This document shows, one piece after another, positions 1 to 5,573 of a stretch of DNA of 6,838 bases. Below the pieces are notes generated by a model. It did not search any database. It was given only the letters and a program-made list of their open reading frames with translations, and was not told where the DNA came from. Each line of letters starts with the position of its first letter. Within the stretch, counting starts at the first letter, position 1. This DNA is from Sphaerochaetaceae bacterium (GTDB taxonomy: Bacteria > Spirochaetota > Spirochaetia > Sphaerochaetales > Sphaerochaetaceae): positions 1 to 6,838 of the forward strand of contig JAKSPF010000067.1 in NCBI GenBank assembly GCA_024405065.1. Direction: 5' to 3'. The position numbers were made by a program, and so were the translations under genes.

Positions 1-9
1 GTATTCGTT

Positions 10-1851
10 TTAATGGGTCAGGCAGTCGGGAAGACCGCCACGATTCTTCATTATGCGTCTCTTCTGTGAATTAAGGATTTTTTTACACATCCTGACGCTT
101 GAAGGAGTAACTTCCACGAGTTCGTCATCTTTTATGAAACGCATTGCCTGTTCAAGCGTAGGTTTTGCAACAGGTGTAAGTGACACAGCATCATCGTGAC
201 CTGCAGCACGCAGATTGGTGAGTTTCTTTGTTCTCGTAGGATTAAGAAGAAGATCATTGTCCTTGTTGTTTTCTCCCACAATCTGACCCTCATACACCGG
301 ATCGCCCGGAACAATGAAAAATCGTCCTCTGTCTTCAAGTTCCCAAATCCCGTATGCAACTGCAACACCGTCCCTGTCACAAACAAGAGAACCTGTATTT
401 CTGTCAGGAAAATCACCCTTATACGGCTCATATCCTTTGAGAATACTGTTCATTATGCCGTACCCGTGCGTATCTGTCAGAAACTCATCTCTGTAACCTA
501 TCAGACCGCGTGAAGGAATTATAAATTCCATCTTAACACGATTTCCGGTAATGTAGTTGATGTTCTGCATTGCAGCCTTGCGTTTGGACAGTTTTTCCAT
601 TGCCACTCCGGAATAATCCTCAGGACAGTCAACAAGAAGGAACTCAACGGGTTCGGTTTTTTTGCCCTTTGCATCCTGTTTGAAAATAATTCTGGGTCGT
701 CCCACACACAACTCAAAACCTTCTCTTCTCATCTGCTCAACGATAATTGCCATCTGGAACTCACCGCGTCCCTTTACAGTGAAAGTTTCATCTCCGTTTT
801 TCTCAACCTGTATGGATACGTTTCTGAGCGCTTCTTTCTGAAGTCTCTCCCATATCTTTGCACCGGTGACCATTTTTCCTTCACGACCGGCAAGCGGAGA
901 AATGTTTTTCATAAATTGCATGGATACGGTAGGTTCATCAATCTTTATCCTGTCCAAAGCCTTGGCGTAATCCCTGTTACAAAGCGTATCTCCTATTGAA
1001 ACATCTTCAATTCCGGAAAGAACAATGATGTCTCCGGCATCTACACTGTCTGCTTCTGTAAATTTGGGACCGTCATAAATCTGAAGTCTGGTCACCCGCA
1101 GAGGAACATGCGCACCTCGTTCATTGATACAGACAAGAGCATCATTCACGGTTGCACTGCCGTTAATCACCTTTCCTATAGCAAGACGTCCCAGATAGTC
1201 ACTGTATGAGAGATCGGAAACAAGCATCTGAAACGGCTCTTCATCATCATAAGCCGGAGAAGGCACGTATTCTACAACTTCATCAAGCAGGGGATGAATG
1301 TTTTTTGCTTCCGTATCATTGAGTTTTTTACTGCAGATTCCGGCTCTGCCGTTCGCATAGAAAACCGGAACTTCAAGCATTTTTTCATCATTGGAAAGTT
1401 CAAGAAGCAGGTCATATACATCGTTGAGAACTTCCTCAGGTCTTGCATCCTGCCTGTCAATCTTGTTTATCACAACAATAACGGAAAGTTTTTTTTCACG
1501 AGCTTTTTGAAGAACAAAACGTGTCTGTGGCAAAGGTCCCTCTGCGGCATCACAGAGAAGAATGACACCGTCAACCATACTGAGACCCCGTTCAACCTCA
1601 CCTCCGAAGTCCGCGTGACCCGGAGTATCTATAATGTTGATTTTCACTCCTTTCCACATAATTGCACAGTTTTTTGCACTGATTGTTATGCCCCTCTCTC
1701 TTTCAAGGGTGCCGCTGTCCATTATCCTGTCCTGATCCTGTCTTGACTGAATCCCGCTTTGCTTGAAAAGAGCATCCACGAGCGTTGTTTTACCGTGGTC
1801 AACATGCGCAATAATCGCAATGTTTCTGATTTTTTCGTTGTATTTTATCAT
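10..1851 (-). CDS. typA: TypA/BipA ribosome-associated translational GTPase
   Basis: This is a 613-aa translation-factor GTPase of the TypA/BipA family, which binds the ribosome at the EF-G site and assists ribosome assembly and growth under stress. Visible motifs are the P-loop AHVDHGKTT (15-23), switch I RGITI (53-57), DTPGHADFGGE (75-85) and NKID (129-132). They are followed by an EF-Tu-like domain II (about 205-295), an EF-G-like domain with SPLAGREGK (318-326) and GRGEF (361-365), and the BipA-specific C-terminal part with PSRGLIGYRDEFLTD (446-460) and KKLTNLRA (542-549). Length is close to the usual 600-615 aa, so the gene is complete. The ATG overlaps the TGA of the sirtuin gene by 4 bases (ATGA). 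No strong ribosome binding site precedes it, which suggests translational coupling. It is the last visible gene of the operon, and its TAA lies 9 bases from the window edge. Oddities: VTGAK replaces the usual VTSR, GEFQM replaces GELHL, and the G5 region reads YANGRAG. The family call is certain. Confidence 0.97.
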   Translation of the reverse strand: MIKYNEKIRNIAIIAHVDHGKTTLVDALFKQSGIQSRQDQDRIMDSGTLERERGITISAKNCAIMWKGVKINIIDTPGHADFGGEVERGLSMVDGVILLCDAAEGPLPQTRFVLQKAREKKLSVIVVINKIDRQDARPEEVLNDVYDLLLELSNDEKMLEVPVFYANGRAGICSKKLNDTEAKNIHPLLDEVVEYVPSPAYDDEEPFQMLVSDLSYSDYLGRLAIGKVINGSATVNDALVCINERGAHVPLRVTRLQIYDGPKFTEADSVDAGDIIVLSGIEDVSIGDTLCNRDYAKALDRIKIDEPTVSMQFMKNISPLAGREGKMVTGAKIWERLQKEALRNVSIQVEKNGDETFTVKGRGEFQMAIIVEQMRREGFELCVGRPRIIFKQDAKGKKTEPVEFLLVDCPEDYSGVAMEKLSKRKAAMQNINYITGNRVKMEFIIPSRGLIGYRDEFLTDTHGYGIMNSILKGYEPYKGDFPDRNTGSLVCDRDGVAVAYGIWELEDRGRFFIVPGDPVYEGQIVGENNKDNDLLLNPTRTKKLTNLRAAGHDDAVSLTPVAKPTLEQAMRFIKDDELVEVTPSSVRMCKKILNSQKRRIMKNRGGLPDCLTH

Positions 1852-2651
1852 AATTCTGAAAGTTGCCTGTCAAGTGCTTCAAAAGTCTGCCGTAAATCCG
1901 TGAACCTCACTGCAGCATTTGAATCCTGATAAGTTTCCTGAGCATTGACAATAACAAGTTTTGCCCCGTTTTGTCCAGCCACCATCGGAAATGAGGCTGC
2001 GGGTTGAACCGTCAGAGAAGAACCGAGCACCAAACATAAATCACAAGACGCAAAATCTTTCCATGCCTGCTCAAGTATTTCTGACGGGAGAGACTCTTCA
2101 TAAAACACAATTTCCGGCTTTATCACCCCTCCGCAGGATTTACACAGAGGGACTTCATCCTTGAGAACAAGAGGTGCAATCTCTGAATACGTATATTTTT
2201 TTCCACATTTTGTACATCTGTGAAATCGGGGACTTCCGTGAACTTCCCAAACGTTTTTACTTCCTGCTTTCTGGTGAAGCATATCAATATTTTGGGTGTA
2301 AACGCCGCCAATAAGATGCTTACTTTCCATTTCAGCCAGAACTTTATGAACTACATTAGGCTCATAATCCTCCAGTCTGTACCACACATCCTTTGCCCAT
2401 TTGTAAAAAATATCAGGTCTTCGGCGGAAAAAAGTCATGGAAATTATGTCTTCAACATTCATACCCATCCACGGATCCGTATAAACCCCGTGTTGACCCC
2501 TGAAATCAGGTATCCCGGAAAGAGTTGAAACGCCTGCACCCGTAAAAACCGTAATATGATGTGAACTTTTTATCAGTTCCGTAAATTTTTCAAAATTTTT
2601 CTCAAAAACTTCCTGTGGCATAGAATAATCATCTCTGAAAAAATCACTCAT
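1848..2651 (-). CDS. Sir2-family NAD-dependent protein deacylase (sirtuin, class-U-like)
   Basis: This is a cytoplasmic sirtuin that uses NAD+ to remove acyl groups from lysines, releasing nicotinamide and O-acyl-ADP-ribose. From the ATG at 2651 it is 267 aa. Motifs: GAGVSTLSGIPDFRG (38-52, NAD binding), TQNID (119-123), catalytic His138 in VHG, a zinc site of Cys146/Cys149/Cys170/Cys173, IVFYEE (181-186) where many relatives have FGE, and GSSLTVQPA (210-218). The segment after the Rossmann motif reads FYKWAK, so it lacks the Tyr-x-x-Arg of CobB/SIRT5 desuccinylases. Overall it resembles the Thermotoga maritima Sir2 type as I remember it, so deacetylation is the likelier activity (inference). 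Start choice: the reading frame is open to a TTG at 2693, but that part lies inside the miaB coding end. The ATG at 2651 overlaps miaB by 8 bases and follows GGGGAAACAGG. It overlaps typA by 4 bases. No acetyl-CoA synthetase or acetyltransferase gene is nearby to name a substrate. Confidence 0.95.
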   Translation of the reverse strand: MSDFFRDDYSMPQEVFEKNFEKFTELIKSSHHITVFTGAGVSTLSGIPDFRGQHGVYTDPWMGMNVEDIISMTFFRRRPDIFYKWAKDVWYRLEDYEPNVVHKVLAEMESKHLIGGVYTQNIDMLHQKAGSKNVWEVHGSPRFHRCTKCGKKYTYSEIAPLVLKDEVPLCKSCGGVIKPEIVFYEESLPSEILEQAWKDFASCDLCLVLGSSLTVQPAASFPMVAGQNGAKLVIVNAQETYQDSNAAVRFTDLRQTFEALDRQLSEL

Positions 2652-3954
2652 TGACCTGTTTCCCCGTAAATGTATTTCCGTTAAGAGATTCAAATCTCAC
2701 CCTTACAAAATCACCCGCAGACACCTCATCCGATAAAGTGTCAAAAACAATCATTTCTCCATGTTCGTTTTTACCGAGCATCTGATGTTCACTGTCCCTT
2801 GAAATTCCCGTAACAAGAACGTCCTGAACGGTTCCGGTTCGCCCTGCCTTAATCTGACTGCATTTTTTCAGCTGCCAGTCAATAAGCATCTGCAACCTTG
2901 CCTGACGCTCTTTCACCGGAATCTGACCCGGCATAGTGCAGGCTTTTGTTCCCTCTCTCATATTCCAGTAGTACATATAGGCTTCAATATAGCCGCAGTA
3001 ATCCATTGCACTGACAGTCATGGCAAAATCATCTTCTGTTTCACCCGGAAACCCCACCATCACATCAACTGCAAAAGTGACACCCGGAACATGCTCTCTT
3101 ATTCTGTCTATCAGATTAAGATACTGTTCCCGCGTATAGTGACGGTTCATAGCTTGAAGAATACGGGTACTTCCGCTCTGCATCGGGATATGAAGATGTT
3201 TTGCAACTTTAGGTTCGTTTGCAATTACATCAATAAGCTCTTCCGAAAAATCTTTCGGGTGAGGACTTTCAAAACGCACCCATCTTATGTTATTGCAACG
3301 GAAACAGATTTCTTTGAGAAGATCGGGAAACCTCATGCCGTTGAAATCGTAAGAATTGACATTCTGCCCCAACAAAGTTATTTCCTTCACACCTTTAAAA
3401 TCCAAAAAACCCACTTCTTCCAGTATCTGTTCGGGACAGCGTGATACTTCTCTTCCCCTGACATACGGCACTATGCAATATGTACAGAAATTGTTGCACC
3501 CGTTCATTATGGGTACGTAAGAAGAATAATCTCCTTCATGCAGATAGTTTTCCGTAAATTCATAAACGGGCGAACACGGCACTGTTTCTGTTTTTCTTTG
3601 CCGATTTTCTTCTGTCCGGAGCAATTCTGGAATTTTAAGTTTGTCATTTACAGGAACAACATAGTCAATCTGAGGAGCATCTTTTTTCATAGAGCCAAGA
3701 AGACGTTGAGCCATACAACCCGTAACTATAAGAGTCTGTTTTTTCTGTTCCTTTATATGTTTGTAATCACCCAGCCGTCCCCAGATTCTGTTTTCCGCAC
3801 TTTTTCTCACGCTGCATGTATTGATGATTACAGCATCGGCATCTTCGGGTCTGTCTGCACGCATCCACCCTGTTTCAGACAACAAGGCCTCAAGCGCATT
3901 TGATTCTGCCACGTTCATCTGACATCCGTATGTCTCAATGTAAAAGCTCTTCAC
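2644..3954 (-). CDS. miaB: MiaB, tRNA-2-methylthio-N6-dimethylallyladenosine synthase
   Basis: MiaB is a radical-SAM methylthiotransferase that converts i6A to ms2i6A at position 37 of tRNAs reading UNN codons. It acts in the cytoplasm with two [4Fe-4S] clusters and needs prior isopentenylation by MiaA, which is not in this window. From the GTG at 3954 it has 436 aa. The N-terminal UPF0004 domain has Cys11 (ETYGCQMN), Cys47 (NTCSVR) and Cys80 (TGCMAQ). The radical-SAM motif CNNFCTYC holds Cys153, Cys157 and Cys160, followed by PYVRGRE. HLHIPMQSGS and VGFPGETEDD are also present, and a C-terminal TRAM domain covers about 368-431. QMN after the first Cys and the RGRE context favour MiaB over RimO or MtaB. 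Start choice: the frame is open to a TTG at 3987, but family proteins begin just before the xFYIETYGC segment. The GTG at 3954 fits this and has GGCGGGGG about 10 bases upstream. The gene overlaps folD by 20 bases and the sirtuin gene by 8. Confidence 0.96.
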   Translation of the reverse strand: MKSFYIETYGCQMNVAESNALEALLSETGWMRADRPEDADAVIINTCSVRKSAENRIWGRLGDYKHIKEQKKQTLIVTGCMAQRLLGSMKKDAPQIDYVVPVNDKLKIPELLRTEENRQRKTETVPCSPVYEFTENYLHEGDYSSYVPIMNGCNNFCTYCIVPYVRGREVSRCPEQILEEVGFLDFKGVKEITLLGQNVNSYDFNGMRFPDLLKEICFRCNNIRWVRFESPHPKDFSEELIDVIANEPKVAKHLHIPMQSGSTRILQAMNRHYTREQYLNLIDRIREHVPGVTFAVDVMVGFPGETEDDFAMTVSAMDYCGYIEAYMYYWNMREGTKACTMPGQIPVKERQARLQMLIDWQLKKCSQIKAGRTGTVQDVLVTGISRDSEHQMLGKNEHGEMIVFDTLSDEVSAGDFVRVRFESLNGNTFTGKQVNE

Positions 3955-4834
3955 AATCAGTAATCCCCCGCCTTGCACATGCAGCAATCACTGTATTTTC
4001 CATAAGCATTGCTACAGTCATAGGACCTACTCCCCCGGGTACGGGCGTTATTGCACTGCACTTCCGTACAGCAGAATCAAAATCAACATCACCGGCAAGT
4101 CTGAATCCGCTTTTCTTTGTGCTGTCAGGAATTCTTGTAATTCCAACATCAATAACAACACTTCCTTCCTTTATCATGTTTCCTGTAACAAGTCCCGGAC
4201 AACCGGCCGCAACAATCACTATATCCGCTTTTTCAGTATAACGTGAAACATCATCGGTAAATGAGTGACAGATCATAACGGTTGCATTTCTGTCTTTCTG
4301 TAAAAGAAGTGCGGCAACGGGCTTTCCCACTATATTGCTTCTTCCTATCACACACACGCTCTTTGACTGTACCGGTATATCATAAGCATCAAGAAGCCTG
4401 AGAATACCTTTCGGAGTACATGAAATCAATCTCCCGCCCCCAAGAAGGAGTTTTCCCATATTCTGCGGAGTAAAACCATCTACATCTTTCCCCGGATCAA
4501 TCACATCAATTACCGCACTTTCATCTGCATGTGACGGAAGAGGCAACTGAACCAATATACCGTCAACGCACCTGTCCTCATTAAGGCTCTTCACCTTATC
4601 TGTCAGCTGCTTTTGTGTAACAGACGAGTCAAATTCATAAAGACGAGACTCTATTCCGATTAAATCACAGAGTTTGCGTTTTGTATTTACATAGGTTCTC
4701 CCCGAAGGGTTCTCTCCGACCAAAATCACAGCAAGACAGGGTTTTGAGGAAAATCGCTCTGAAAAAGCACGGCATAAAAGTTCCGTGTGGCGGTTTATCT
4801 GTTCAGCAATTTGCTTTCCGGAAAGAAGAATCAT
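3935..4834 (-). CDS. folD: FolD, bifunctional methylene-THF dehydrogenase / methenyl-THF cyclohydrolase
   Basis: FolD interconverts 5,10-methylene-THF, 5,10-methenyl-THF and 10-formyl-THF with NAD(P), supplying one-carbon units for purine synthesis and initiator-tRNA formylation in the cytoplasm. The 299-aa length is typical (280-300). Conserved elements are YVNTKRK (48-54) with Tyr48 and catalytic Lys52, DGILVQLPLP (91-100) with Gln96, KDVDGF (116-121) with Asp119, the Rossmann segment GRSNIVGKP (164-172), and TPVPGGVGPMT (263-273). All residues expected for both activities are present, judged against the E. coli enzyme from memory. The ATG at 4834 is supported by GGAGG 7 bases upstream and by a promoter-like pair further up. 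It is the first gene of the folD-miaB-sirtuin-typA unit and diverges from the exported-protein gene at 4950. A short repeat around its start codon could form a hairpin over the ribosome binding site. Confidence 0.97.
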   Translation of the reverse strand: MILLSGKQIAEQINRHTELLCRAFSERFSSKPCLAVILVGENPSGRTYVNTKRKLCDLIGIESRLYEFDSSVTQKQLTDKVKSLNEDRCVDGILVQLPLPSHADESAVIDVIDPGKDVDGFTPQNMGKLLLGGGRLISCTPKGILRLLDAYDIPVQSKSVCVIGRSNIVGKPVAALLLQKDRNATVMICHSFTDDVSRYTEKADIVIVAAGCPGLVTGNMIKEGSVVIDVGITRIPDSTKKSGFRLAGDVDFDSAVRKCSAITPVPGGVGPMTVAMLMENTVIAACARRGITDCEELLH

Positions 4835-4852
4835 GTACCTGCCTCCGGAAAG
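4814..4852 (-). promoter_or_regulatory. Possible hairpin over the folD ribosome binding site and start codon
   Basis: On the minus strand CTTTCCGG occurs at 4852-4845, and the perfect 12-bp palindrome CTTTCCGGAAAG occurs at 4825-4814, covering part of folD codons 3-7. The first copy can pair with CCGGAAAG of the palindrome (4821-4814), giving an 8-bp stem with a 23-nt loop. The loop holds AGG of the GGAGG site and the ATG. If formed, it would partly hide the initiation region. The caveat is that the predicted transcription start, near 4846, may fall inside the upstream arm and remove most of it. The repeat is seen in the sequence; the regulatory role is inferred. Confidence 0.3.
4842..4846 (-). 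promoter_or_regulatory. folD ribosome binding site (GGAGG)
   Basis: GGAGG on the minus strand lies 7 bases upstream of the folD ATG. It is the only consensus Shine-Dalgarno site in the four-gene minus-strand unit; the three downstream starts overlap the preceding genes and have weaker sites. It may be partly paired in the hairpin described for 4814-4852. Confidence 0.85.
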
Positions 4853-4881
4853 ACTATAACCGTTTTTCCTTTGTTATTCAA
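4853..4881 (-). promoter_or_regulatory. Sigma70-type promoter for the folD operon
   Basis: Reading the minus strand, TTGAAT (4881-4876, four of six matches to TTGACA) is followed by a 17-bp spacer and TATAGT (4858-4853, five of six matches to TATAAT). Transcription would start near 4846, giving a very short leader with GGAGG at or next to the 5' end. The hexamers and ideal spacing are seen directly; use as a promoter is inferred. No other good promoter is evident within the operon's overlapping junctions. Confidence 0.6.
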
Positions 4882-4886
4882 TTTGT

Positions 4887-4910
4887 AACAGAACCTCTCA
4901 CTTGTCTGTT
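4887..4910. promoter_or_regulatory. Small dyad AACAGA-N12-TCTGTT in the divergent intergenic region
   Basis: A perfect 6-bp inverted repeat (4887-4892 and 4905-4910) with a 12-bp spacer lies between the folD -35 box and the possible -10 box of the plus-strand genes. The half-site centres are 18 bp apart, so a dimeric regulator contacting both arms is conceivable. A 6-bp dyad is short enough to occur by chance. It is not a terminator, as no T-tract follows. Confidence 0.2.
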
Positions 4911-4917
4911 TCCTCAA

Positions 4918-4923
4918 TAAAAT
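4918..4923 (+). promoter_or_regulatory. Possible -10 box for the exported-protein/lipoprotein unit
   Basis: TAAAAT matches TATAAT at five of six positions and lies 26 bases upstream of the GTG at 4950, giving a leader of about 20 nt with AGAGG inside it. No good -35 hexamer is found at 15-18 bp spacing (CTCTCA at 17 bp). This is therefore a weak call and might reflect an activator-dependent promoter or none at all. Confidence 0.25.
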
Positions 4924-4937
4924 GTAAGATGTTCAGC

Positions 4938-4942
4938 AGAGG
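4938..4942 (+). promoter_or_regulatory. Ribosome binding site AGAGG deciding the GTG start at 4950
   Basis: AGAGG is 7 bases upstream of the GTG at 4950. The other in-frame starts, TTG at 4902 and ATG at 4929, have no comparable site. GTG followed by AAA AAA gives a normal MKK signal-peptide start, as in the next gene, which supports this choice. Confidence 0.65.
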
Positions 4943-4949
4943 TAATGTT

Positions 4950-5561
4950 GTGAAAAAAGGAATCCTTGTGCTTTCCGTGCTGGTTCTTGTTGTCGGTTCA
5001 GTGTCCGCACTGTACTATGAAAAGGGAGACGGTATTTTTTCAATCAGAGCAGGCGTATCATTTCCTGCGCTGACCCACTTTCCTAACAAAGGAGAGACAT
5101 ACAGGTGGTTTTATACCGGAAAAGATAACGGGGAAGATACCGGTCTGAAACTCGGTGGAGAAGCTTTCCTTTCATATCAGGCTTTTCTGACCAGAAAAGT
5201 TGCACTCGGAGGTGAATTGGGATACTGTTTCAACGCTTCAAGAGATAAGGACTTTATGTATACGACAATTCCTCTTACCGTGAAATTTTCAGTATTTCCT
5301 GTACAGACCGGAAGGTTTGACCTTGTATTCAACTTGAATGCAGGTGCCTGTTTCAACAGATTTGACGATTACAGAAAAATTAACCCGATTGCTATGGTGT
5401 CTGTAAATCCGCAATTTTATATCAGTGATTCATGGGGACTTGGACTTGAGCTCGGATGTTGGGCAAATTTTGAAACCTATCCCAAGTCAAAAGCCAATTA
5501 TGAAAACAACTGTATTGCGCTGTTTCTTCCGGCAACAATTGCCGTCACATACAGGCATTGA
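4950..5561 (+). CDS. Small exported protein, predicted eight-stranded outer-membrane beta-barrel
   Basis: From the GTG at 4950 this is a 203-aa protein. Residues 1-20 form a signal peptide: MKK, a hydrophobic run ILVLSVLVLVVG, then SVSA before the likely cleavage ahead of Leu21. The mature part shows alternating hydrophobic/polar, aromatic-rich segments near 27-37, 66-80, 84-94, 103-115, 122-132, 150-158, 162-172 and 189-203. That is about eight strands, the size of an OmpA/OmpW-type small barrel. It ends IAVTYRH, with an aromatic residue near the C-terminus as in many barrel proteins. From memory, T. pallidum TP0733, a predicted eight-stranded OmpW-like protein, sits next to folD, so this may be its relative. 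That needs a database check. It is divergent from folD and 12 bp ahead of a lipoprotein gene with its own GGAGG, so the two are probably co-transcribed. No substrate or function can be named. A periplasmic beta-rich protein is the alternative. Confidence 0.8.
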   Translation: MKKGILVLSVLVLVVGSVSALYYEKGDGIFSIRAGVSFPALTHFPNKGETYRWFYTGKDNGEDTGLKLGGEAFLSYQAFLTRKVALGGELGYCFNASRDKDFMYTTIPLTVKFSVFPVQTGRFDLVFNLNAGACFNRFDDYRKINPIAMVSVNPQFYISDSWGLGLELGCWANFETYPKSKANYENNCIALFLPATIAVTYRH

Positions 5562-5562
5562 C

Positions 5563-5567
5563 GGAGG
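5563..5567 (+). promoter_or_regulatory. Ribosome binding site GGAGG of the lipoprotein gene
   Basis: GGAGG lies 6 bases ahead of the ATG at 5574 and starts just after the TGA of the preceding gene. It fixes the lipoprotein start and gives it independent initiation on a shared transcript. Confidence 0.85.
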
Positions 5568-5573
5568 TACGGC

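Noticed and set aside
1..9. Possible terminator after typA
   Set aside because: Only nine bases lie beyond the stop codon, so no hairpin or T-tract can be judged.
1294..1746. 150-codon open frame on the plus strand inside typA
   Set aside because: It lies wholly antisense to a well-conserved GTPase gene, has no family motifs and no ribosome binding site. It is a shadow frame.
2652..2693. Longer sirtuin start (TTG at 2693)
   Set aside because: The extra 14 residues lie inside the conserved miaB end and match no sirtuin N-terminus. The ATG at 2651 overlaps miaB by only 8 bases.
3091..3903. Two open frames of 117 and 121 codons on the plus strand inside miaB
   Set aside because: Antisense to conserved radical-SAM coding sequence; Cys/Phe/His-rich low-information translations typical of reverse-complement frames.
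4902..4949. Longer start (TTG 4902 or ATG 4929) for the exported protein
   Set aside because: No binding site precedes either. The GTG at 4950 has AGAGG at 7 bases and gives a standard signal peptide. The ATG at 4929 cannot be fully excluded.
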